From CAZGYE01 sp964530165 (lineage in GTDB: Bacteria > Planctomycetota > Planctomycetia > Planctomycetales > Planctomycetaceae), in the NCBI GenBank assembly GCA_964530165.1, contig CAZGYE010000173.1:1-12476 (forward strand): DNA of 12,476 bases, written 5' to 3'. How positions within the stretch are numbered: position 1 is the first letter of the stretch; each line of letters opens with the position of its first letter. The notes beneath the pieces were generated by a model. The model was not told the DNA's origin and did not search any database. It saw nothing but the letters and a program-made list of their open reading frames with translations. The position numbers and the translations under genes were made by a program. Below, one piece after another: positions 1 to 7,538 of this stretch.

Positions 1-316
1 TCCTGCCAGCATGCAAGCACGGGGCCACGCTCCCGTTGGTCGCTCAGGCCCCGCCGCCGGCAACTCAACGGTTTCCTCGCGGACCGGGAGATGCGAATCG
101 TCTCTGCGTTTCGGACCGCGTCGATTCGGCTGCTGTGTCCGAACAAATCCGCGGCCGGCGCTGGCTTGCGCTGCGGGCTACGATTCAGGGATCGTGAGAG
201 CATGGGTTGTCTTGCGGGTCCAATGGGGATACTTCTACAAAGTGAGGTCCGGTAGACGTGCCGGGCGGACGTTGTTCGAAAAGTCCACAATTGTGTCGAC
301 CGCGGTAGGAGCATCC
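1..316. other. Upstream region of tdh, no gene recognised
   Basis: The tdh reading frame happens to stay open back to position 11, but the roughly 100 upstream codons are Arg/Gly/Ser-rich and do not resemble the N-terminus of any Tdh, so I treat this stretch as non-coding. It contains a 7-bp inverted repeat (CGGGGCC at 20-26, GGCCCCG at 47-53, 20-nt loop) with no T-run after it. A GC-rich stretch at 153-187 looks like intergenic repeat material. I find no strong sigma70 promoter; the best -35-like hexamer, TTGTCT near 208, lacks a convincing -10. Confidence 0.5.
307..311 (+). promoter_or_regulatory. Shine-Dalgarno site deciding the tdh start
   Basis: AGGAG lies 5 nt before the ATG at 317 and 14 nt before the in-frame ATG at 326. 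This favours 317, although the 326 start would match the E. coli Tdh N-terminus in length more closely. Confidence 0.6.
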
Positions 317-1359
<1,043 letters not shown>

Positions 1360-1360
<1 letters not shown>

Positions 1361-2544
1361 TGTTCGGCGCAATCAAAGGACATCTCGCGGATGAGCTCCA
1401 GCAGATCCGCGATGCCGGCTTGTTCAAGGGCGAGCGGGTCCTCAGCACGCCGCAGCGGGCCCGCGTCGGCGTCCTGGAAAATGAGGCCGTGCTGAACCTG
1501 TGCGCCAACAATTACTTGGGCCTGGCCGATCACCCCGAAGTGATTGCCGCCGCCCACGAGGCGCTCCAGCGATGGGGGTACGGCCTGGCGTCCGTTCGCT
1601 TCATCTGCGGGACGCAGCAGATCCACAAGCAACTGGAACGGAGAATCAGCGAGTTTCTCGGCACCGACGACACGATCCTCTATTCCTCCTGTTTTGACGC
1701 CAACGGCGGGCTGTTTGAGACGCTGTTCGGCCCAGAAGACGCCATCGTCTCCGACGAGCTGAACCACGCCAGCATCATCGACGGGATCCGTCTCTCGAAA
1801 GCTCAGCGGTTCCGCTATCGGAACAACGACATGGCGGACCTGGAGACAAAGCTCATCGAGGCGGCACAGGCCCGCTTCCGTCTCATCGTAACCGACGGGG
1901 TCTTTTCGATGGACGGCATTCTCGCCAACCTGTCCGGCATCTGCGAGCTGGCTGACAAATACGATGCGCTGGTGATGGTCGACGACTCGCACGCGGTGGG
2001 ATTCATGGGCAAACAGGGCCGCGGCACGCCCGAGCACTTCGGCGTGATGGGTCGCGTCGATATTCTTACCGGCACGCTGGGCAAGGCCCTCGGCGGCGCC
2101 AGCGGCGGCTACACGAGCGGCCGGAAGGAAATCATCGACATGCTCCGGCAGCGGAGCCGGCCTTACCTCTTCTCCAACACGCTGGCGCCGCCGATCGTCG
2201 GCGCCTCGCTGAAAGCGCTCGATCTACTCTCCGAGTCAACGGAGTTGCGAGATCGGCTGGAGTCGAACACGCGGCTGTTTCGCGCGCGTATGACCGAGCG
2301 GGGCTTTCAGATCACGCCGGGCGAGCACCCCATCGTCCCGATCATGCTGGCCGATGCAGTCTTGGCGGCCCGCATGGCCGACGCGATGCTTGAGCAGGGC
2401 GTCTATGTGGTCGGGTTTTCCTATCCGGTCGTGCCCCAGGGCAAGGCCAGGATTCGCGTACAGCTCTCCGCCGCCCACAGCCCTTCGGACCTCGAATTCG
2501 CCGTCGAAGCGTTTCACGCTGTGAAGTCGGAACTGAGGATTTGA
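1360..2544 (+). CDS. kbl: Glycine C-acetyltransferase (2-amino-3-ketobutyrate CoA ligase)
   Basis: PLP enzyme of the alpha-oxoamine synthase family. It cleaves the unstable product of Tdh with CoA to give glycine and acetyl-CoA. The protein is 394 aa (family about 398). Visible motifs are CANNYLGL near 48-55, SDELNHASIIDG at 131-142, VDDSHAVGF at 207-215, and TGTLGKALGG at 238-247 with the PLP-binding lysine at K242 (K244 in E. coli). The ATG is preceded by AAGGAGG at 1346-1352 with 7-nt spacing, a perfect ribosome binding site lying inside the end of tdh. The overlap and order tdh-kbl match the classical threonine degradation operon, so the substrate is aminoketobutyrate rather than that of the related 8-amino-7-oxononanoate synthase. 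A longer frame back to 1084 is only overlap with tdh in another frame. Confidence 0.96.
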
Positions 2545-2621
2545 CCTGTCCTCACGAATCGACACAACCCATGAAGCCCGAACAGCCGCACGTACTCGAC
2601 GGAGAGGTTTTCCAGCGAACG

Positions 2622-3653
2622 TCACACGCTGAATCGCACCAACATTTCATCGCCGTCCTTGACGACGTAGTCCTTGCCCTGGACATGGTGCAGCCCGGCG
2701 GCTTTCACTTCGCGCTCGGAACCGAGACGCAGCAGATCGGCGACCTGCTGGACCTCGACCCGAATGAAGCCGCGAGCCAAGTCGCTGTGGATCGAATCGG
2801 CGGCTTCCAGGGCGGTGCTGCCTCGCCTGAGCAACCAAGCGTGGACTTCCTTTTCGTTGCACGTGTAGAAGGTGATGAGATCGGTCACCTCGTAAATGCT
2901 CCGCAGCAGGCGGTCTCGGCACGGTTCGCCCAATCCCATTTCGGCGGCGAAGAGGGCGCGTTCGTCTTCAGGCAACGCCTGGACCTCAAGCTCCAGCCCG
3001 GCCGGAGCCGCCACGACCCGAGATCCCTGCTCTTCCAGCCGGCTAACGGCCGAGGCGTCGAACTCCGAGTCGGCCGTGTTCAACACGATGAGCCGGCTTT
3101 TTCGCGTCAGCAACGAAAACGACTTGACCGCTCTTTCCTGCACGTCGCTGAACTGCACATCGGCGACCCCTTCGCCACGGCCCAATTTTGCCGCGATGGG
3201 CTGGAGGGCCTGCAACTCGGCCTGTAATTGGTCGCGGTCGGGCCGTGGTTTGGTGATGTCTTTCTTCAAGCGTTTGATGCGATTGTCGAGGATCTGTGCG
3301 TCCGCTAAGACGAGGTCGTCCTGAAACGCCGAGACGTCCGCCACTGGATCGCATCCGGCAAACACGCCGATCACCTGAACCAATGCGGTCGCCTCGCGGA
3401 TGATCGCAAGCCGCTGTGCGTTCAGCTCGTGCTGAAGGCGGCTTAAGCCGGGCGTGTCGAACAGCTCGATCTTGGCCGGCGTTACTTTCTTGGGGTGAAA
3501 CAGGTTTACGAGGCGGTCGAACCGCTCGTCCGGCACCGTCGCGACACCGGCTTGTCCGGCATGGACCTTGGACGGATCTGGCTTGACCCCTGTGAGCAAC
3601 TCGAACAGGGTGCTCTTGCCGCCGCCCTGATAGCCGACGAGTCCAATCTTCAT
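2622..3653 (-). CDS. Divergent YchF/OLA1-like P-loop NTPase with C-terminal TGS (DUF933) domain
   Basis: A 343-aa Obg-superfamily NTPase. Visible motifs are the Walker A loop GYQGGGKST (7-15), the G3 motif DTPGL (66-70), an NTAD at the G4 position (192-195), and a C-terminal TGS domain from about 258. The stretches ARGFIRVEV and GKDYVVKDGD match E. coli YchF closely. Canonical YchF is about 363 aa with GLPNVGKST, a DIAGLV-type G3 and an NxxE-type G4. This protein differs at all three, so it is better seen as a divergent paralogue than as YchF itself; its nucleotide preference cannot be read from sequence. YchF proteins bind ribosomes and act as ATPases; a ribosome-linked role here is inference, supported by the neighbouring translation genes. 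The start ATG has no clear Shine-Dalgarno site, and a tandem repeat fills its leader. It is the last gene of the minus-strand cluster and converges with kbl across 77 nt without a clear terminator. Confidence 0.85.
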   Translation of the reverse strand: MKIGLVGYQGGGKSTLFELLTGVKPDPSKVHAGQAGVATVPDERFDRLVNLFHPKKVTPAKIELFDTPGLSRLQHELNAQRLAIIREATALVQVIGVFAGCDPVADVSAFQDDLVLADAQILDNRIKRLKKDITKPRPDRDQLQAELQALQPIAAKLGRGEGVADVQFSDVQERAVKSFSLLTRKSRLIVLNTADSEFDASAVSRLEEQGSRVVAAPAGLELEVQALPEDERALFAAEMGLGEPCRDRLLRSIYEVTDLITFYTCNEKEVHAWLLRRGSTALEAADSIHSDLARGFIRVEVQQVADLLRLGSEREVKAAGLHHVQGKDYVVKDGDEMLVRFSV

Positions 3654-3656
3654 TCG

Positions 3657-3698
3657 TTCGCTTTCAGCGGTTCGCTTTCAGCGGTCAGCTTTCAGCGA
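3657..3698. repeat. 14-nt tandem repeat, three units
   Basis: Two identical copies of TTCGCTTTCAGCGG (3657-3670, 3671-3684) are followed by a degenerate third (TCAGCTTTCAGCGA, 3685-3698). Further related sequence (AGCTGATCGCTGACGGCTG) runs to about 3722. The array fills the leader of the YchF-like gene and begins 3 nt from its ATG, where a ribosome binding site would be expected. It resembles dispersed short intergenic repeats seen in many large bacterial genomes. Confidence 0.8.
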
Positions 3699-3737
3699 CG
3701 AAGAGCTGATCGCTGACGGCTGCTCGCTTTCCTACAC

Positions 3738-4133
3738 TCACGAATACATCTGCCCAAAACCGACCGGCGAAAATGCGTTGCGGTAATGCTCGATTTCCGC
3801 CTGTCCAGACGCCTCGGGCCACAGCACGGTGACGACGTCGAAACGTGCCGAGTGCTCGAGCAAAGCATGACGCTTGAGAAAGACCAGCGCCACTTGTGTC
3901 AACTTCTTCTGCTTGCCGGGCGTGATCGCTTCGACGGGATGACCGGCCGCAGTGGAACGGCGGGTTTTTACCTCGACGAACACGATGCTCTCGCCGTCCA
4001 GAGCGATCAGGTCGATCTCGCCCAAACGGTTCGAGTACTGGCGAGCCAGAATCTTGAAGCCCTGGCGACGCAAAAACCTGGCAGCCAGCCGTTCCCCCTT
4101 GTCTCCGAAGACCTTCGTCAACCAGCCGCCCAT
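3738..4133 (-). CDS. yraN: YraN family protein (UPF0102), predicted PD-(D/E)xK nuclease-like
   Basis: A 131-aa member of the UPF0102/YraN family, whose fold is restriction-endonuclease-like; its biochemical role is not firmly established. The family signature is visible in order: GERLAARFL near 13-21, GEIDLIA at 38-44 and VFVEVKTR at 51-58, where D41, E54 and K56 form the predicted nuclease-like active site. The frame extends to a GTG at 4154 that has no ribosome binding site. I chose the ATG at 4133 because GGGAG lies 6 nt upstream and the length then fits the family (about 110-130 aa). It follows rplS after a 137-nt gap that contains a large palindrome. In many bacteria yraN sits beside rnhB downstream of rplS; rnhB is not present here. 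Confidence 0.88.
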   Translation of the reverse strand: MGGWLTKVFGDKGERLAARFLRRQGFKILARQYSNRLGEIDLIALDGESIVFVEVKTRRSTAAGHPVEAITPGKQKKLTQVALVFLKRHALLEHSARFDVVTVLWPEASGQAEIEHYRNAFSPVGFGQMYS

Positions 4134-4139
4134 GGCTGT

Positions 4140-4144
4140 CTCCC
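4140..4144 (-). promoter_or_regulatory. Shine-Dalgarno site deciding the yraN start
   Basis: On the minus strand GGGAG lies 6 nt before the ATG at 4133. It falls inside the longer GTG-initiated frame, so it argues for the shorter protein. Confidence 0.5.
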
Positions 4145-4180
4145 GCGGTCTCACAGCGCCAAAATGGCGGGTACAATTGA

Positions 4181-4242
4181 GTGTGGGGCAGGCTTTCCAG
4201 CCTGCCGATCGGTCCTGGCAGGCTGGAAAGCCTGCCCCACAC
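4181..4242. repeat. Nested palindromic intergenic repeat (BIME/MITE-like)
   Basis: Two 26-nt arms (4181-4206 and 4217-4242) are perfect reverse complements around a 10-nt centre (GATCGGTCCT). Each arm also holds its own hairpin: GGCAGGCT and AGCCTGCC, 8 bp, around TTCC on the left and GGAA on the right. The element can therefore fold as one long stem or as two small ones. It lies between rplS and yraN. Read through, it yields peptides such as AFQPADR and GKPAPH that recur as spurious ORFs in planctomycete and related genomes, which points to a dispersed family. It has no coding capacity of its own. Confidence 0.92.
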
Positions 4243-4270
4243 CCCGCTTCAACTCAATGTTGACAGACTG

Positions 4271-4684
4271 TTAGTCGTCCGTTTCGTTGTTGGCTGTCGC
4301 GTCCGACGTCTCGGCCGTTTCCTCGGCGATTGTTCTTTTCGCACGCCGTTCGGTCAGCCGAGTTGCTTTGCCGATTCGGTCGCGGAGATAGTAGAGTTTC
4401 GCCCGCCGCACGCGCCCGTGACGCTTGACCACCAGCTCCGCAATCTTCGACGAGTGCACCGGAAACGTCCGCTCGACACCTTCACCGGCAACGATGCGGC
4501 GAACCGTAAACGTCTCACGAGTTCCGCTGCCTCGCCGTGCAATCACCGTCCCGTTGAAAATCTGAATCCGCTGTTTGTCACCTTCCAGGATTCGCGTATG
4601 CACGTCGACCGTATCGCCGATCTCGAATTCCAGCGGCTTCTCACGGAAGCTGGACTCTTCGGCCAACTTCAGTAAATCATTCAT
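4271..4684 (-). CDS. rplS: 50S ribosomal protein L19 (bL19)
   Basis: Large-subunit protein at the 30S-50S interface. The conserved core is visible: FEIGDTVDVHTRILEGDKQR (20-39), IQIFNGTVIARRGSG (40-54), FTVRRIVAGEGVERTFPVHS (59-78) and VKRHGRVRRAKLYYLRDR (86-103). At 137 aa it is about 20 residues longer than E. coli L19 (115 aa). The extra C-terminus after RRAK is acidic and Thr/Ala-rich (EETAETSDATANNETDD). The ATG is preceded by AAGGA with 8-nt spacing. Its leader contains a 12-mer that also occurs in the rpsP leader at a similar distance from the start. It lies 126 nt downstream of trmD, in the usual order. Confidence 0.97.
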   Translation of the reverse strand: MNDLLKLAEESSFREKPLEFEIGDTVDVHTRILEGDKQRIQIFNGTVIARRGSGTRETFTVRRIVAGEGVERTFPVHSSKIAELVVKRHGRVRRAKLYYLRDRIGKATRLTERRAKRTIAEETAETSDATANNETDD

Positions 4685-4722
4685 CGCAACCGTCCTTTTG
4701 GCTGATGGAGGATAGGCTTGTA

Positions 4723-4734
4723 TTGAGTTCCCTA
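4723..4734 (-). promoter_or_regulatory. Shared 12-mer in the rplS leader
   Basis: TAGGGAACTCAA on the minus strand ends 38 nt before the rplS ATG. The identical 12-mer lies 33 nt before the rpsP start. A TTGACG hexamer at 4752-4757 is 17 nt upstream of the TAGGGA, so it could be part of a weak promoter (poor -10) or an RNA leader element. Its function is unknown. Confidence 0.35.
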
Positions 4735-4810
4735 TTCGATTCTCGGTTCCACGTCAATGCTCTCGGCCGCAACTGGTTTGAAGGCATGCCGATCTTGCTT
4801 GCCGGCACGC

Positions 4811-5506
4811 TCACTGCCCGGATGCGCCGGTGAGCAGGTCTTGTCGCCGCTCGCCCGTTCGTTTCAGACTTTGCTCTCTCCGCCAGCGCTCGATGTCCTG
4901 GTGGTTTCCGCTCAACAACACGTCGGGGACCTGCATTCCCCGGTACTCTCTCGGCCGGGTGTACTGCGGGTACTCCAACAGGCCCGGCTCGCAAAACGAT
5001 TCGCATTTGCTGCTCGTCTCGTCACCCAACACTTCGGGGATCAACCGGATGACCGTGTCGATCACCAACATGGCGGGAACCTCGCCGCCGTTGGCGATGA
5101 AATCTCCCGCTGAAATCTCCAGCGGATTCAGTCCCATCCGAATCCGCTCATCAAATCCTTCGTAACGTCCACACAATAATAACAGCCGTTTGTGCTCTTT
5201 CAGCTCCCGAACGAGTTTCTGATTCAGCCGTCGGCCCTGCGGCGTGAGCATGACCAGTTTGCCCGGCCGCTCGGCATCGGCCTGGACGGCCTCGACGCAG
5301 TCGAATACCGGCTGGCAGCAGATCAGCATGCCGGGACCACCGCCGAACGGTTTGTCGTCGACCGAGCGGTGTTTATCGGTCGCCCAGTCACGAAAATCCC
5401 ATAACTTAACCTCGACGAGTCCACGTTCGATCGCCAACTTCAACAGACTCTGCTGCAAATAGCCGTCGAAGATTTCGGGGAATAAAGTCAGTACGTCGAA
5501 TCGCAT
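4811..5506 (-). CDS. trmD: tRNA (guanine-37-N1)-methyltransferase
   Basis: SPOUT-family enzyme that uses S-adenosylmethionine to methylate G37 next to the anticodon, preventing +1 frameshifts. The protein is 231 aa (E. coli 255), with a slightly short C-terminus. Motifs are LTLFPEIF (7-14), DDKPFGGGPGM (50-60), LLLLCGRYEGFDERI (108-122), ISAGDFIANGGEVPA (131-145), EYPQYTRP (178-185) and VPDVLLSGNH (193-202), which together build the trefoil-knot cofactor site. R154 is conserved. The catalytic Asp169 of the family is Glu169 here, in CESF, and one extra residue follows it. The ATG follows rpsP by 30 nt; the AGGA at 5519-5522 is 12 nt away, so initiation probably relies on coupling to rpsP. rimM is not between the two genes. 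Confidence 0.97.
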   Translation of the reverse strand: MRFDVLTLFPEIFDGYLQQSLLKLAIERGLVEVKLWDFRDWATDKHRSVDDKPFGGGPGMLICCQPVFDCVEAVQADAERPGKLVMLTPQGRRLNQKLVRELKEHKRLLLLCGRYEGFDERIRMGLNPLEISAGDFIANGGEVPAMLVIDTVIRLIPEVLGDETSSKCESFCEPGLLEYPQYTRPREYRGMQVPDVLLSGNHQDIERWRREQSLKRTGERRQDLLTGASGQ

Positions 5507-5536
5507 CGCTGTGACCGGTCCTGAGGAGATGAGCCG

Positions 5537-5956
5537 CTACGACCCCTCTCCTTCCGCCTCGGCAGAACCTTCCTCGGAGGCGGGCGCCTCTTCGTCGCCG
5601 GCCCCTTCGGTGACCGCTTTTTCGGTGGCGGCTTCCTCGGTGGCGGCTTCCGGTTCCGGGGGAGCCTTTGGCGGCGTCATGGGAGGCGGTGCCGCCGCCG
5701 TCCCGAACGAGCTGGTCTTCGCCTTCTTGATCAGGGCCGCCACTTTTTCGGACGGCTGCGCCCCGACCGAGATCCAGTAGTCGATCCGGTCCATGTTCAG
5801 TTTGATCCGCTGCGATTTGTCACGCACCATGGGGTCGTAGTGACCGACCTCTTCGACGGTCTTTCCGTCTCGCGGCTTTCTGGCGTCCACCACGCAGACG
5901 CGAAAGAACGGGCGGTGCCTGCGTCCCATTTTCTTCATTCGAATTCGAACGGCCAC
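5537..5956 (-). CDS. rpsP: 30S ribosomal protein S16 (bS16) with acidic C-terminal tail
   Basis: Small-subunit assembly protein. The first 80 residues are a typical S16: MAVRIRMKKMGRRHRPFFRV (1-20), VVDARKPRDGKTVEEVGHYD (22-41), IKLNMDRIDYWISVGAQPS (51-69). At 139 aa it is far longer than E. coli S16 (82 aa). The extra 55 residues are first Pro/Ala-rich (FGTAAAPPPMTPPKAPP), then Glu/Ala-rich with ATE-type repeats, and are probably disordered. The start is GTG, supported by AGGAG 6 nt upstream and by the family's MAVRIR N-terminus. It lies 97 nt downstream of ffh and 30 nt upstream of trmD, so the three are likely co-transcribed, possibly with an extra promoter in the ffh-rpsP gap. Confidence 0.97.
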   Translation of the reverse strand: MAVRIRMKKMGRRHRPFFRVCVVDARKPRDGKTVEEVGHYDPMVRDKSQRIKLNMDRIDYWISVGAQPSEKVAALIKKAKTSSFGTAAAPPPMTPPKAPPEPEAATEEAATEKAVTEGAGDEEAPASEEGSAEAEGEGS

Positions 5957-5962
5957 TTGAGT

Positions 5963-5967
5963 CTCCT
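5963..5967 (-). promoter_or_regulatory. Shine-Dalgarno site supporting the GTG start of rpsP
   Basis: AGGAG on the minus strand is 6 nt before the GTG at 5956, the only start that gives the conserved MAVRIR N-terminus of S16. Confidence 0.75.
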
Positions 5968-5989
5968 GCCTTGTCCATTGGTGTTCTGG

Positions 5990-6001
5990 TTGAGTTCCCT
6001 A
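5990..6001 (-). promoter_or_regulatory. Shared 12-mer in the rpsP leader
   Basis: TAGGGAACTCAA on the minus strand, identical to the copy at 4723-4734 before rplS; it ends 33 nt before the rpsP GTG. Just upstream is TGATATACA (6004-6012), which fits an extended -10 (TGnTATAAT-like). The 12-mer would then span or closely follow the transcription start. No good -35 is visible. Confidence 0.35.
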
Positions 6002-6019
6002 CGTGTATATCAGTGAATT

Positions 6020-6039
6020 CCACCGGTCGCCGCCGGTGG
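6020..6039 (-). promoter_or_regulatory. Intercistronic hairpin between ffh and rpsP
   Basis: CCACCGG and CCGGTGG form a perfect 7-bp stem with a 6-nt loop, 14 nt after the ffh stop. On the minus strand it is followed by AATTCACTG rather than a U-run, so a processing or stability hairpin or a leaky attenuator is more likely than a full intrinsic terminator. Confidence 0.45.
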
Positions 6040-6053
6040 GCTTTGGGATGCAA

Positions 6054-7538
6054 TTAGCGCCGGTTTCTTTTGCGGGCCTTGCGGGCGTCTTTTCGCTTTT
6101 TTCTTTTGTCTTCGCGGGCTCTGAGCGGGTCGAGCGGGCCTCGCTTGCTGCGGCGTTTCTCTTTGCGGATGTTAGCGCCGGGGTCCAATAGGCCGCCGTC
6201 GGTCATCTGTTTCATCGTTCGGAATCTATCCCGCATGCCCATGCCGGCCATCTGCTGCATTACGCCGGACATGGCCTTGAACTGCTTGAGTAGATTGTTG
6301 ACGTCGGCCGGTTCGGTGCCGCTGCCCCTGGCGATGCGGCTGCGTCGGCTGCGGTCGATCTTGTCGGGATTGCGTCGCTCCTGGAGGGTCATCGAGTTAA
6401 TGATGCCTTCGAGCTGCTTCATCTCCTGTTCGGGGTCGACGTCGGGATCCATGTCGGCCAGGCGGTCCATTCCGGGAATCATGCTCATGATGGACTTGAT
6501 GGGTCCGAGCTGTTTCATCTGCCGCATCTGGTTCTTGAAATCTTCGAGGGTGAATTTGCCCTCGAGCATTGTGGCCTGCTGGCGCTCCATCTCCTCGGCG
6601 TCGAATTCGCGCTGCGCTTTTTCGATGAGGGTGGTCATGTCGCCGCCGCCCAGACTGCGGCTGGCCATTCTGTCGGGGTGGAACTCCTCCAGGTTGTCCA
6701 ACTGCTCGCCGACGCCGACGTACTTGATGGGTACGCCGGTGACGGCTTTCACGCTCAGGGCCGCACCGCCGCGGGCGTCGCCGTCGAGCTTGGTCAGAAT
6801 CACGCCGTCCAGTTCCAGCGCGTCGTTGAAGGCTTTGGCGCTGTTGACGGCGTCCTGGCCGGTCATCGCATCGCAGACCAACAGGACAGAATCCGGCTGG
6901 AGCTTGCGGTCGATCAGCTCCAACTCGGCCATCAGCTCGTCGTCGACGTGCAATCGGCCGGCGGTGTCGACGATCAGCACCTTGACGTCGCCGGCTTGCT
7001 TGGCCTCGGCGAGACCGTTCTGGCAGACTTTGACCGGCGTGCTGCTTTCGGGCGGTTCCGCATAGACGGGAATGTCAATCTGCCGGCCGATCACCTTGAG
7101 CTGCTCGATGGCGGCTGGTCGCTGCAGGTCGGCGGCAACCAGCATCGACCGAAAGCCCGATTGGTCCAGCATCCGAGCCAGCTTGCCGCAGGTGGTCGTC
7201 TTGCCGCTGCCTTGCAGCCCGCACATCATCAGGATCGTGACCGCGTCGCGGCGCAGGTGCAACGAGTGATCGACCGGCCCCATCAGGTTGACCAGTTCCT
7301 GGTAAACGATGCCGACAATCTGCTCGCTGGGTCGCAGCGACTTCAGTACCTCTTCGCCGATCGACTGCTCGGTCACACGGCTGATGAATTCCTGCGCAAC
7401 GTCATAGGCCACATCTGCTTCGAGCAGCGCCTGGCGAACCTGGCGCATCCCCTCGCGGATGTTCGATTCGTTCAGGCGGGTGGCGCGCCCGAAAAACGAC
7501 AGCGCCCCCTGCAGGTTGTCGGAAAGGCTCTCTAACAT
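6054..7538 (-). CDS. ffh: Signal recognition particle protein Ffh (SRP54)
   Basis: GTPase of the signal recognition particle. It binds 4.5S/SRP RNA and hydrophobic signal sequences and delivers ribosomes to FtsY at the membrane. The frame is open upstream to 7625, but family alignment places the start at MLESLSDNL, the ATG at 7538, giving 494 aa. The N domain is about 1-95. The G domain has GLQGSGKTTT (107-116), DTAGRLHVDDELM (191-203) and TKLDGDARGG (249-258). The Met-rich M domain is about 320-450, with the RNA-binding RRSRIARGSG (398-407). The last 37 residues are a very basic Lys/Arg tail. The ribosome binding site is poor (AGGA directly abuts the ATG). A strong promoter-like sequence lies about 100 nt upstream. 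It is the first gene of the minus-strand translation cluster. Confidence 0.97.
   Translation of the reverse strand: MLESLSDNLQGALSFFGRATRLNESNIREGMRQVRQALLEADVAYDVAQEFISRVTEQSIGEEVLKSLRPSEQIVGIVYQELVNLMGPVDHSLHLRRDAVTILMMCGLQGSGKTTTCGKLARMLDQSGFRSMLVAADLQRPAAIEQLKVIGRQIDIPVYAEPPESSTPVKVCQNGLAEAKQAGDVKVLIVDTAGRLHVDDELMAELELIDRKLQPDSVLLVCDAMTGQDAVNSAKAFNDALELDGVILTKLDGDARGGAALSVKAVTGVPIKYVGVGEQLDNLEEFHPDRMASRSLGGGDMTTLIEKAQREFDAEEMERQQATMLEGKFTLEDFKNQMRQMKQLGPIKSIMSMIPGMDRLADMDPDVDPEQEMKQLEGIINSMTLQERRNPDKIDRSRRSRIARGSGTEPADVNNLLKQFKAMSGVMQQMAGMGMRDRFRTMKQMTDGGLLDPGANIRKEKRRSKRGPLDPLRAREDKRKKRKDARKARKRNRR

Noticed and set aside
20..53. CGGGGCC / GGCCCCG hairpin as a terminator of an upstream gene
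   Set aside because: The loop is 20 nt and no T-run follows on either side.
153..187. GC-rich stretch GCCGGCGCTGGCTTGCGC and following bases as a dispersed repeat
   Set aside because: It looks like repeat material, but there is no second copy in the window, so it cannot be supported.
11..316. In-frame N-terminal extension of about 100 codons on tdh
   Set aside because: The sequence does not resemble any Tdh N-terminus, and a good AGGAG site precedes the ATG at 317, which matches family length.
2545..2621. Bidirectional terminator between kbl and the YchF-like gene
   Set aside because: Only a 5-bp CAGCG/CGCTG stem is visible, without T-runs; too weak to call.
2541..3227. 228-codon plus-strand ORF opposite the YchF-like gene
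   Set aside because: Antisense shadow; the minus strand encodes intact NTPase and TGS motifs.
3685..4274. ORFs on both strands running through the palindrome beside yraN
   Set aside because: They arise from translating the repeat plus antisense yraN; peptides such as GKPAPH are a known type of repeat artefact.
6678..7535. 285-codon plus-strand ORF opposite ffh
   Set aside because: Antisense shadow of the Ffh G domain, with no recognisable domain.
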